Of a stretch of DNA of 64,000 nt, positions 9,214-17,009 are shown in pieces. Both the position numbers and the translations under genes were made by a program. The DNA comes from Comamonadaceae bacterium (GTDB lineage Bacteria; Pseudomonadota; Gammaproteobacteria; Burkholderiales; Burkholderiaceae_C). The first letter of the stretch is position 1; every line of letters begins with the position of its first letter. The notes beneath the pieces were generated by a model. It had not been told where the DNA came from, made no database searches, and saw only the letters and a list, made by a program, of their open reading frames with translations. The stretch is from assembly GCA_003599455.1 (NCBI GenBank), contig QZKF01000059.1, positions 62,001-126,000 of the forward strand, given 5' to 3'.

Positions 9214-10668
9214 ATGTCCGACATGTCCATGCTCATCAACGGCCTGAAAGTCACGGCCGAAAAAGGCGCCACCTTCGAGCGCCGCAACCCGCTCGACGGC
9301 AGCGTCGCCACGCGCGCACCGGCGGCCTCTCCCGCCGACGCGGTGATGGCGGTGGAAGCCGCCGCCGAGGCCTTCAAGACCTGGAGCGAAACCGGCCCCA
9401 GCGAACGCCGCGCGCTGCTGCTCAAGGCCGCCGATGCGCTGGAGGCGAAGACGCCCGCCTTCATCGAGGCCGTGTCGGCCGAGACCGGTGCCACCGGCAT
9501 GTGGGGCGGCTTCAACGTGTTCCTGGCCGCCGGCATGATCCGCGAGGCCGCCGCGCTCACCACCCAGGTGGCGGGCGAGGTGATCCCGTCCGACGTGCCC
9601 GGCTCGCTCGCCATGGGCATCCGCCAGCCGGCCGGCGTGGTGCTCGGCATCGCGCCCTGGAACGCGCCCGTCATCCTGGCCGTGCGCGCCATCTGCGTGC
9701 CGCTGGCCTGCGGCAACACCGTCATCCTCAAGGGCAGCGAGAACTGCCCGCGCACCCACCAGCTCATCATCGAAGCGTTCCAGGACGCGGGCTTCCCGCC
9801 CGGCGTGGTGAACTACATCACCAACGCGCCGGCCGATGCGGGCGCCGTGGTCGAGGCCATGGTGGCCCACCCGGCGGTGCGCCGCGTGAACTTCACCGGC
9901 TCCACCAAGGTCGGCAAGATCATTGCGATGACCTGCGCGAAATACCTCAAGCCGGTGGTGCTCGAACTCGGCGGCAAGGCGCCGCTGGTGGTGCTGGACG
10001 ACGCCAACATCGAGGACGCCGTCAACGGCGCGGCCTTCGGCGCCTTCGCCAACAGCGGCCAGATCTGCATGAGCACCGAGCGCATCATCGTGGACAACAA
10101 GATCGCCGACGAGTTCGTGAAGAAGTTCGGCGACAAGGCGCGCAACCTGCCGCTGGGCGACCCGCGCAAGCCCGAGCCGGTGGTGCTGGGCTCGGTGATC
10201 GGCATGGGCACGGTCAGCCACTGCAACGCGCTGATCGACGACGCGCTGGCCAAGGGCGCCAGGCTGGTGTGCGGCGGCAAGGCCGACACCACGCTCATGC
10301 CCGCCACCGTACTCGACCACGTGACCCCCGCTATGCGCATCTACCACGAAGAAACCTTCGGCCCGGTGAAGTGCGTGGTGCGCGTGAAGAACACCGAAGA
10401 GGCGATCGCCTGCGCCAACGACAACGAGTACGGCCTGAGTGCCGCGGTGTTCGGCGGCGACATCGCGCGCGCCTTCAACGTGGCGCGCAAGATCGATTCC
10501 GGCATCTGCCACGTCAACGGCCCGACCGTGCACGACGAGGCGCAGATGCCCTTCGGCGGCGTCAAGGGCAGCGGCATCGGCCGCTTCGGCGGCAAGGCCG
10601 GCATCGCCGAATTCACCGAGCTGCGCTGGATCACGGTGCAGACGACACCGCGGCACTACCCGTTCTGA
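9214..10668 (+). CDS. NAD(P)-dependent aldehyde dehydrogenase, NahF/Vdh-like
   Basis: Oxidises an aldehyde to its acid with NAD(P)+. The 484-residue protein has the full ALDH set: Asn150 in APWNAP, the general-base Glu251 in LELGGK, and catalytic Cys285 in SGQICMSTE. Overall it resembles salicylaldehyde, vanillin and benzaldehyde dehydrogenases, including the C terminus ending in a Tyr-Pro-Phe tail. It ends the operon of importer I. The substrate is therefore probably an aromatic or heteroaromatic aldehyde; furfural is attractive because a furoate-degradation cluster begins 2.5 kb downstream, but that is inference. The ribosome site CAGGAGA lies upstream of the start. Confidence 0.9.
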   Translation: MSDMSMLINGLKVTAEKGATFERRNPLDGSVATRAPAASPADAVMAVEAAAEAFKTWSETGPSERRALLLKAADALEAKTPAFIEAVSAETGATGMWGGFNVFLAAGMIREAAALTTQVAGEVIPSDVPGSLAMGIRQPAGVVLGIAPWNAPVILAVRAICVPLACGNTVILKGSENCPRTHQLIIEAFQDAGFPPGVVNYITNAPADAGAVVEAMVAHPAVRRVNFTGSTKVGKIIAMTCAKYLKPVVLELGGKAPLVVLDDANIEDAVNGAAFGAFANSGQICMSTERIIVDNKIADEFVKKFGDKARNLPLGDPRKPEPVVLGSVIGMGTVSHCNALIDDALAKGARLVCGGKADTTLMPATVLDHVTPAMRIYHEETFGPVKCVVRVKNTEEAIACANDNEYGLSAAVFGGDIARAFNVARKIDSGICHVNGPTVHDEAQMPFGGVKGSGIGRFGGKAGIAEFTELRWITVQTTPRHYPF

Positions 10669-10692
10669 TGTCCGGTGGGTCTGTTGCCGGGT

Positions 10693-11040
10693 TCAGTAAG
10701 CCGTCTCGCGCGCTTCCAGAACCAGCGACAGCACCCGGGCGCCCTTGCAGTTCGCCTTGGCGCGCACGCGGCCATCGGCGTCGGCCTTGACAGCCAGGCG
10801 GCAGTGGTATTCCAGGCTGTCGGTCTCGCCCAGGTTGTGGCCCGGTGTGCGGCGAGCCCATAAACGCTTGCCGTCCACCTCCACGGTCAGTTCAAGCCAG
10901 TTCCCGGCGGCTTCCGCCGGCACATGCACCAGCAGTGTGGCATCCAGGTCGAAGGTGCGCTCGCGGCCCAGTGCCGCGGGAATCACCAGCGAGGCGACGG
11001 AGTCGGTGCCCGCGTCATACTTCCAATATTCCAGATTCAT
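10693..11040 (-). CDS. Conserved hypothetical protein, predicted beta-rich
   Basis: A 115-residue protein without a recognised domain, signal peptide or membrane segment. It alternates hydrophobic and polar residues in short strands (FDLDATLLVHVP, WLELTVEVDGKRLW, LEYHCRLAVKADADGRVRAKAN), suggesting a small beta sandwich. It is convergent with the aldehyde dehydrogenase gene (24 bases apart) and divergent from the ferredoxin gene (43 bases between starts). Codon use is like its neighbours, so it looks like a real gene. Function unknown. Confidence 0.65.
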   Translation of the reverse strand: MNLEYWKYDAGTDSVASLVIPAALGRERTFDLDATLLVHVPAEAAGNWLELTVEVDGKRLWARRTPGHNLGETDSLEYHCRLAVKADADGRVRAKANCKGARVLSLVLEARETAY

Positions 11041-11083
11041 GCGAAAAGTCTAAGCCCACGCCGCCACCCCACTTGTCACGCGC

Positions 11084-11356
11084 ATGAAAACCTTCCGTAT
11101 GCGGATTGATGGCCAGGCGGCAGACCTGGAGGCCGACAGCGAGACCAGCCTGTTCGCAGCGATGACGCGCGCGGGCATTGCATGGCCGGTGTCCTGTCGC
11201 AACGGCACCTGTCGCACGTGCATGGCCCGCCTGCTGCAGGGGACGGTGCGCTACGAAATTCCCTGGCCCGGCCTGAGCGCCGAGGAGAAGACGGAGGGCT
11301 ATTGCCTGCCCTGTGTTGCCCGGCCCATGGCGGATATCGTCATCGCCCCTGCTTGA
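11084..11356 (+). CDS. Plant-type [2Fe-2S] ferredoxin
   Basis: Small electron carrier of 90 residues. The cluster ligands follow the plant-type pattern: Cys38, Cys43 and Cys46 in SCRNGTCRTC, and a last Cys in GYCLPC (Cys77 by spacing, Cys74 as alternative). The beta-grasp fold is supported by the N-terminal strand pair around MKTFRMRIDGQAADLEAD. There is no reductase or oxygenase next to it, so its partner is unknown. It sits between the aldehyde dehydrogenase operon and the decayed regulator locus. Confidence 0.85.
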   Translation: MKTFRMRIDGQAADLEADSETSLFAAMTRAGIAWPVSCRNGTCRTCMARLLQGTVRYEIPWPGLSAEEKTEGYCLPCVARPMADIVIAPA

Positions 11357-11460
11357 AAGCCGGACCACGCCCGATGTTGATCACCCGATCCTGGAGGGTG
11401 GTGGAGTCCAGGCGCTCCACCTCCCAGCAGCCTGCCTGAGAGCTGCGCCTGCCTAACGAT

Positions 11461-11769
11461 TCACCGCTGCTGCGCCATCCGCGTGGGGGCGAACATGCTG
11501 CGCCCCAGCCACTGCCAGAGCCGCTGGCCGTTGCGCCCCGCGCCCTGCACCGTCAGGTCGCCCGACCGAATCTCCTGCTCCGGGGCGCTGTCGCCGGTCC
11601 AGATTTCGGTGAGTGCGCGCACCGTCGAATGGACCAGCACGCTCACGTCGTGGCCGGGGTCGTCGCGGCACAGGTCGGCCACGTGGTGTTCCACCACCAG
11701 CGGCGTCCACAGTTCGCCCAACACCTCGGCGCCCCGGGCCACGGTACAGAACTGCATGCAGTCGATCAT
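11461..11769 (-). pseudogene. HxlR-family regulator remnant with internal in-frame deletion
   Basis: The frame encodes 102 residues that match the first 26 and last about 76 residues of the 228-residue HxlR regulator at 33951-34637, with about ten substitutions. The missing 126 residues hold almost the whole winged-helix DNA-binding domain. The junction lies at CACCACCAG (11692-11700), a 9-base sequence that occurs at both edges of the missing segment in the intact copy (34182-34190 and 34560-34568), as expected for deletion between short repeats. Because the loss is in frame the remnant could still be translated, but it should not bind DNA as a regulator. Confidence 0.88.
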
Positions 11770-11864
11770 GCGGGCCAGTCTGGTCGTGTGCTGTCAGAAC
11801 GCCTACTCCAGATTCTGGACTTGAGGGCGCCCGGCATCGGGCTTGACTTGAAGACCGACCGTGC

Positions 11865-13049
11865 ATGTCGCACCGGTCGAGCCCCAAGGAGCACTGCCGC
11901 GCGCAGTGGGAGAACACCGCCGAGGCCTGGAACCGATGGGGCCCCTTGCTGGCGCGCTGGCTCGGCCCGGCCGCTGAGGCCATGCTGGACATGGCGGTCG
12001 AACAGGCCGGGCTGGCGAAGGCTCTGGAGGCGGCGCTTCCAGGGCCCGTGTTCGGGTTTGTCTGCGGCCGGGCCGGGGCCGCCACCCTGGGAAACTACCC
12101 GGCTGGCTGTCTTGAGGGCATCTATCCCTTGAGTGCAGATGCCGGTATCGTTGGACCCTGGAGTTCGAATTTGTCCTCAGCCATCAAGATTTTTCAGGGC
12201 CGCTTCGGCAGGGTTGCCCTGCTCGACATGGACGCACCCCTGGTCGGGCACGCCCATCACCATTGCCATATTCTCATCAAGGCCGGCGGTGCCGACAGCG
12301 CCTTCAGCGTGAGGGGTGAGCGTGCGCCACTCACGGACGATACCGCCGTGCTGGTCAACGCCTGGGAACATCACGCCTATGAGCACGAAGCGCCGCCCGG
12401 CGCGCGCACGCTGATCCTGGCGCTCTACATCGAGCCCGGATGGCTGGCCGAGTTGCAGCGCTCGCTGGCACTTTCCGGCCATCCGCGCTTCTTTCCCGAG
12501 CCCTGCGTGCGACTCACGGAAGCCACCCGAAAAATGGTCGAGGAATTCGTGCTCGAACTCTGGTGGGATGACGAGGTATCCCCGGGTCGCCTCGAAGACC
12601 TGCTTTTCAACCTCATCGTCGCCGTGGTCGAAAGCTACTCGGGCTGGCGTGACCTGGCCAGCCTGCTGCGCAGCAAGCCCCCGGTGGCCATGGATCCGCG
12701 CATCCGCCAAGCCATCGCGCTCATGCGCAAGGACGTTGCCCGTGAGCTTGACGTCGACGGGCTGGCCGCTGCCACGGGCCTGTCGCGCGCGCACTTCTTC
12801 ACGCTGTTCCAGCGCGACACGCGCGTGACGCCGCTGGTCTATGCCAATGTGCTGCGCTTCGAGGATGCGGTGCAGCGGCTCACCCACAGCCAGGAATCGG
12901 TGGGCGATGTCTCGCACGAACTCGGCTTCTCCGCGCCCAGCCACTTCTCGCGCTTCTTCCGCGCGCACCTGGGCATCACCCCCAGCGACTACCGCCGCAA
13001 GGTCAACCTGTTCGAGCCTCCGGCCGGTCCGGGCTCGGACGTGATCTGA
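11865..13049 (+). CDS. AraC-family regulator, probable activator of the furoate cluster (chimeric N terminus)
   Basis: The frame of 394 codons has two parts. Residues 1 to about 50 derive from the decayed methyltransferase; the regulator proper begins near residue 100 with a cupin-like ligand domain (FGRVALLDMDAPLVGHAHHH, about residues 114-133). It ends in a typical AraC double HTH (LDVDGLAAATGLSRAHFFTL; then VGDVSHELGFSAPSHFSRFF). Translation may start at TTG 12129 (306 residues) or further down rather than at ATG 11865, which has no ribosome site. It lies 148 bases upstream of the Mo-hydroxylase gene in the same direction, so it is the likely regulator of hmfABCDE. Known furoate clusters often use a LysR regulator instead. 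Confidence 0.82.
   Translation: MSHRSSPKEHCRAQWENTAEAWNRWGPLLARWLGPAAEAMLDMAVEQAGLAKALEAALPGPVFGFVCGRAGAATLGNYPAGCLEGIYPLSADAGIVGPWSSNLSSAIKIFQGRFGRVALLDMDAPLVGHAHHHCHILIKAGGADSAFSVRGERAPLTDDTAVLVNAWEHHAYEHEAPPGARTLILALYIEPGWLAELQRSLALSGHPRFFPEPCVRLTEATRKMVEEFVLELWWDDEVSPGRLEDLLFNLIVAVVESYSGWRDLASLLRSKPPVAMDPRIRQAIALMRKDVARELDVDGLAAATGLSRAHFFTLFQRDTRVTPLVYANVLRFEDAVQRLTHSQESVGDVSHELGFSAPSHFSRFFRAHLGITPSDYRRKVNLFEPPAGPGSDVI
11899..12019 (+). pseudogene. Methyltransferase N-terminal remnant
   Basis: About 33 codons here (AQWENTAEAWNRWGPLLARW and on to AEAMLDMA) match residues 26-57 of the intact SAM-dependent methyltransferase at 34767-35657. The original start codon and first 25 codons are deleted and the SAM-binding motif is gone; the match resumes briefly at ACAGGCCGGGCTGGCGAA. 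The fragment runs in frame into the AraC-type regulator that follows. It cannot encode a methyltransferase. Confidence 0.85.
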
Positions 13050-13059
13050 GCACGGCCGC

Positions 13060-13110
13060 AAAGTCACCAGACTTTTTGGATAGTCGCCAGATCGGACGGT
13101 CATTCGTCCG
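13060..13110 (+). promoter_or_regulatory. Tandem 10-bp direct repeat and inverted repeat upstream of hmfA; possible AraC-type operator
   Basis: AGTCACCAGA (13062-13071) and AGTCGCCAGA (13082-13091) are direct repeats exactly 20 bases apart, two helical turns, the geometry usual for AraC/XylS operators. An inverted repeat CGGACG-6-CGTCCG follows (13093-13110), and GATAAC at 13119 could be a -10 element. Competing reading: AAAGTC-ACCA-GACTTT plus T's (13060-13077) is a weak terminator-like hairpin ending the regulator gene. Both may apply. Confidence 0.45.
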
Positions 13111-13197
13111 ACTCCGGCGATAACGCGCGCACCTCCTGCGCCTCGACACTGGCGCTGCACGAGAACAGCAGCCGCCACGTCGGCACAGGAGACAAGA

Positions 13198-16197
13198 TTG
13201 CACGCAGACCCCTCTCTGATGGGTGCCGCCCGGCAGGCATGGGTTGGCCAGCGCATGGAGCGGCTGGAAGACGATGCCCTGCTGAACGGTCGCGGCGCCT
13301 ACGCCGACGACCTGGGCACACGCCCTGGCACGCTGCACGCGGCGGTCCTGCGTTCTCCGCTCCCGCACGCCCGTCTCCTCGGTGTCTACACCCAAGCGGC
13401 CCTGGCATTGCCCGGCGTGCGCGCCGTGCTCACCGGTGCTGACGTGCAGGCCTGGGCCCAGCCCTTCGTGGTGGGTGTCAAGCAGCCGATGCAGCACTGG
13501 GCCCTCGCCGTGGACCGCGTGCGCCACGTGGGCGAACCGGTGGCGGTGGTGGTGGCCGAAGACCGCTACATCGCCGAGGACGCGCTCGATCTGCTTCGAG
13601 TCGAGTATGAGCCACTGCCTGTGGTGATGGGCATCGAACGCGCGCTGCAGGAGGGTACTCCGCCGCTGCACGAGGCGGTGGGCAGCAACGTCGTGTCGGA
13701 CCGCGAGTTCCGCTATGGCGATCCCGAATCGGCCTTTGCGCAACCCGGCGTGCGCTCCGTGCGCACCACCGTGCACTACCCGCGCAACAGCTGCTCACCG
13801 ATGGAGTGCGGCGTGGTGATCGCCGAGCACCTGCCCGGCGACGAGGGCTACGACGTGCTCTCCAACTTCATGGGCCCGTTCTCGCTGCACGCCGTGATGG
13901 CCATGGCCTTGAAGGTGCCCGGCAACAAGCTGCGCCACCGCGTGCCACGCGATTCGGGTGGCAGTTTCGGGGTCAAGCAGGCGGTGTTCCCCTACGTGGT
14001 GCTGATGTGCCTGGCTTCGCGCAAGGCGGGCGCACCCGTGAAGTGGGTCGAGGACCGACTCGAACACATGAGCGCCGCCACCTCGGCCACCGCGCGGCTG
14101 ACCACCATCGAAGCCGCCGTCACACCCGAGGGCCGCGTGCTGGCCTTGCGCTACGACCAGGCCGATGAGGTGGGGGCCTATCTTCGCGCACCCGAACCCG
14201 CCACCTTCTACCGCATGCACGGCGCACTCACCGGTGCCTACGCCATCGAGCACCTGGCGGTGCGCAACCGCGTGGTGGTGTGCAACAAGACCCCCACCGG
14301 CCTGGTGCGCGGCTTCGGTGGTCCGCAGGTGTACTTCGCGCTGGAGCGGCTGATGGACCGCATCGCGGTCGAGCTGGCCATCGACCCGGTGCAATTGCGC
14401 CTGCGCAACTACGTACCGGCCGACGCTTTCCCGTACACCGCGGCCGCCGGCGCGGTGCTCGATTCCGGCGACTACGCGCGCCTGACCCACATGGCCATGG
14501 CCGAAGCACAGGCCAGGCAACTCACCGAGCGCCAGCGCGCGGCGCGTGCGGCGGGCCGGCTCTACGGCATCGGCGTGGCCGCCATCGTCGAGCCTTCGGT
14601 GTCGAACATGGGCTACATCAGCACCGTGCTCACGGCCGGGCAGCGCGCCAAGGCCGGCCCCAAGAACGGCGCGATCGCCAGCGCCACCGTCGCCATCGAC
14701 CTGCTGGGCGGTGTCAATGTGACCATCGCCTCCGCTCCGGCAGGCCAGGGGCACATGACGGTGTGCGCCCAGGTGGTCGCCGACGTGCTGGGTCTGCACC
14801 CCGCACAGGTGGTGGTGAACGTGGAGTTCGACACCGCCAAGGACGCCTGGAGCGTGGCCGCGGGCAACTACAGCAGCCGCTTCGCCGGTGCCGTGGCTGG
14901 CACGGTGCACCTGGCCACCCAGCGCCTGCGCGACAAGCTGGCGCGCATTGCCGCCGCGGGTTGGGGTTGCGACAGCGCCGACATCGGGTTCGAGGACGGC
15001 CAGGTATTCAACCGCCGGCAGACAGACCAGACCCAGCCGTTCACGCGATTGGCCGCCAGCCCGCACTGGGCGCCTGGGCTGCTGCCCGCGGGCGAAACAC
15101 CGGGGTTGCGCGAGACGGCCTTCTGGACGCCCGAGACCTTGCGCGCGCCCGACCCGCAGGACCGCGTCAACACCTCCGCCGCCTACGGCTTCGTGTTCGA
15201 CGTCTGCGGCCTGGAGATCGACCCCGATACCGGAGCGGTTCGTGTGGACCGCTACATCACGGCCCACGACGCCGGCCGTCTGCTCAACCCCGCGCTGGCC
15301 GACGGTCAGATCCGGGGCGCCTTTGCGCAGGGCCTGGGCGCGGCCCTGCTGGAGGAATTCCGCTACGGCGCCGACGGCAGCTTTCAGAGCGGCACGCTGG
15401 CCGACTACCTGATGCCCACCACCTGCGAGACACCCGACCCGGTGATCGTGCACCTGGAGACCCCCAGCCCCTTCACGCCCCTGGGTGCCAAGGGCCTGGG
15501 CGAAGGCAACAACATGAGCACACCGCCCTGCATCGCCAATGCGTTTGCGGATGCGCTGCGCCCGCTGCGCGACGTGGCCGACATCCGCCTGCCGCTCACG
15601 CCCGATCGTGTGCTCGCCCACCTGCAGACGGCCGACCCCGCGCCCCGCCACCCGGTGGCGCCTGCACCTGTGGCGGTTCCGGCCGGTGACGGCCTGTCGC
15701 TCGCCGCGCAAGGCACGGTGGAGATCGCCGCACCGCCCGAGCGCGTCTTCGCCGTGTTGCTCGACCCCGCGGCGCTGGCCCGCGTCATCCCGGGTTGCCA
15801 TGCCCTGCAGGCCGATGGCGAGAACCGGTACCGGGCCGATGTGACGGTGGGCATCGGCCTGATCAAGGCGCGCTATGAAGCACGCATCACGCTCTCCGAT
15901 GTCGAGGCACCGCACCGGCTGCGGCTGGCCGGCAGCGGCAGCTCCAGCCTGGGCACGGGTGCGGGCGGTGGCCTGGTGCGCCTGGAAGCCACGGCCGCAG
16001 GCACGCGCCTGCACTATGACTACCGCGCCCAGGTGGGCGGCAAAGTGGCCATGGTGGGCAGCCGCATGCTGGAGGGCGCGGCGCGCGTGATCGTGGCGCA
16101 GCTCTTCGAGTCGTTGGGGCGTCAGGCCGCGGGTGGTGGCGCTGCGCCCTCGTCTTGGTGGCGCCGCCTGCTGCAGCGCCTGGGGGTCAAGGCATGA
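13198..16197 (+). CDS. hmfA: 2-Furoyl-CoA dehydrogenase large (molybdopterin) subunit with C-terminal CoxG-like domain
   Basis: A molybdenum hydroxylase large subunit of the xanthine dehydrogenase family, here 999 residues. Residues 1 to about 800 carry the two Mo-cofactor domains: TGLVRGFGGPQ (367-377) at the cofactor, and the catalytic Glu769 in GAKGLGEG. The CO-dehydrogenase loop (CSFR) is absent. From about residue 837 a CoxG/SRPBCC domain (VEIAAPPERVFAVLLDP onward) is fused, normally a separate gene in cox-type clusters. The proposed reaction is hydroxylation of 2-furoyl-CoA at C5. The TTG start at 13198 is chosen for the AGGAGA site six bases upstream; ATG 13219 is the alternative. The hmf call rests on the order of five gene families; the large subunit alone does not fix the substrate. 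Confidence 0.75.
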   Translation: MHADPSLMGAARQAWVGQRMERLEDDALLNGRGAYADDLGTRPGTLHAAVLRSPLPHARLLGVYTQAALALPGVRAVLTGADVQAWAQPFVVGVKQPMQHWALAVDRVRHVGEPVAVVVAEDRYIAEDALDLLRVEYEPLPVVMGIERALQEGTPPLHEAVGSNVVSDREFRYGDPESAFAQPGVRSVRTTVHYPRNSCSPMECGVVIAEHLPGDEGYDVLSNFMGPFSLHAVMAMALKVPGNKLRHRVPRDSGGSFGVKQAVFPYVVLMCLASRKAGAPVKWVEDRLEHMSAATSATARLTTIEAAVTPEGRVLALRYDQADEVGAYLRAPEPATFYRMHGALTGAYAIEHLAVRNRVVVCNKTPTGLVRGFGGPQVYFALERLMDRIAVELAIDPVQLRLRNYVPADAFPYTAAAGAVLDSGDYARLTHMAMAEAQARQLTERQRAARAAGRLYGIGVAAIVEPSVSNMGYISTVLTAGQRAKAGPKNGAIASATVAIDLLGGVNVTIASAPAGQGHMTVCAQVVADVLGLHPAQVVVNVEFDTAKDAWSVAAGNYSSRFAGAVAGTVHLATQRLRDKLARIAAAGWGCDSADIGFEDGQVFNRRQTDQTQPFTRLAASPHWAPGLLPAGETPGLRETAFWTPETLRAPDPQDRVNTSAAYGFVFDVCGLEIDPDTGAVRVDRYITAHDAGRLLNPALADGQIRGAFAQGLGAALLEEFRYGADGSFQSGTLADYLMPTTCETPDPVIVHLETPSPFTPLGAKGLGEGNNMSTPPCIANAFADALRPLRDVADIRLPLTPDRVLAHLQTADPAPRHPVAPAPVAVPAGDGLSLAAQGTVEIAAPPERVFAVLLDPAALARVIPGCHALQADGENRYRADVTVGIGLIKARYEARITLSDVEAPHRLRLAGSGSSSLGTGAGGGLVRLEATAAGTRLHYDYRAQVGGKVAMVGSRMLEGAARVIVAQLFESLGRQAAGGGAAPSSWWRRLLQRLGVKA

Positions 16198-17009
16198 AGC
16201 CCGCGGCGTTCGACTACGTGCGCGCCGACAGCGCCGCCGCTGCCGCCGAGCTGCTGCAGCGCCATGGCGAAGACGCACGCATCCTGGCCGGCGGCCAGTC
16301 GTTGATGGCCGTGCTCAACATGCGGCTTGCCCAGCCCGCGCTGTTGATCGACATCTCGCGCAGCACCGAACTGTCCTCCATCGCGGTGAGTCCCCGTGAA
16401 CTGCGCGTGGGCGCGGCCGTCACGCAAACCCAGTTGCAGGAACACCCCGACGTGCCACCGCTGTTGGCACTGGCCTTCCCGCACATCTCGCACGTCCAGA
16501 TCCGCAACCGCGGCACGGTGTGTGGCTCCATCGCCCATGCCGATCCGTCGGCCGAGTTGCCGCTGTGCCTGGTGGCCCTGAAAGGCACGGTGCACCTGCG
16601 CAGCGCACGCGGCGTCCGCCAGATGGCCGCGGGCGACTTCTTCACCGGCCTGCTGAGCACCGCACGCCGCACCAACGAGCTGATAGAAGCCGTGAGCTTT
16701 CCGCGGCCGGCCGCGGGCCAGTCCTTCGGTTTTGCAGAGCACGCTCGACGCCATGGTGACTTCGCGCTGTGTGCCGTGGCCGTGGTGGCCGACGCACAGG
16801 GCATGCGCGTGGCGGTGGGCGGGCTGGGCGACCGGCCACACGCCAGCGAACTGCCGCCGCTGGCGGGCGATGCGCTCGACGACGCCCTCAACGAACTCGC
16901 GTGGTCACTCGACGTGCGTGACGACCCCCACACCAGCGCGGCCACCCGCCGCCACCTGTTGCGCCGTCTCGCGCGTCAGGCCATCCAGCAAGCACGGAGA
17001 CCAGCATGA
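16194..17009 (+). CDS. hmfB: 2-Furoyl-CoA dehydrogenase FAD-binding subunit
   Basis: FAD-carrying medium subunit of the three-part Mo hydroxylase, 271 residues, passing electrons from the 2Fe-2S subunit to the external acceptor. FAD motifs are AGGQS (residues 32-36) and RNRGTVCGSIAHADP (104-118), as in CoxM/HcrB proteins. It lacks the roughly 40-residue 4Fe-4S insertion of 4-hydroxybenzoyl-CoA reductase beta subunits, which argues against that enzyme. The ATG at 16194 overlaps the stop of the large-subunit gene (ATGA), and its own end overlaps the next gene the same way. Confidence 0.78.
   Translation: MKPAAFDYVRADSAAAAAELLQRHGEDARILAGGQSLMAVLNMRLAQPALLIDISRSTELSSIAVSPRELRVGAAVTQTQLQEHPDVPPLLALAFPHISHVQIRNRGTVCGSIAHADPSAELPLCLVALKGTVHLRSARGVRQMAAGDFFTGLLSTARRTNELIEAVSFPRPAAGQSFGFAEHARRHGDFALCAVAVVADAQGMRVAVGGLGDRPHASELPPLAGDALDDALNELAWSLDVRDDPHTSAATRRHLLRRLARQAIQQARRPA

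Larger units (their letters stand above)
11460..12019 (+). repeat. Degenerate direct-repeat copy A of an HxlR/methyltransferase locus
   Basis: This segment matches 33950-35104 in the same orientation, about 22.5 kb away, with scattered base changes and three deletions relative to copy B: 378 bases within the HxlR gene, about 73 bases covering the start of the methyltransferase, and a further block between about 11996 and 12000. The shared part includes the divergent intergenic region (11770-11898), which is nearly base-for-base the same. Copy B is intact and copy A decayed. No terminal inverted repeats or transposase flank either copy. Confidence 0.9.

Noticed and set aside
8323..10656. A 777-codon open frame on the minus strand opposite LivF and the aldehyde dehydrogenase
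   Set aside because: It is the mirror of highly GC-rich codons on the other strand; the translation is rich in His, Arg, Ala and Gly with no domain, and the plus-strand genes are certain.
13795..16278. An 827-codon open frame on the minus strand opposite hmfA
   Set aside because: Same cause: antisense shadow of a GC-rich gene, low-complexity composition, no ribosome site.
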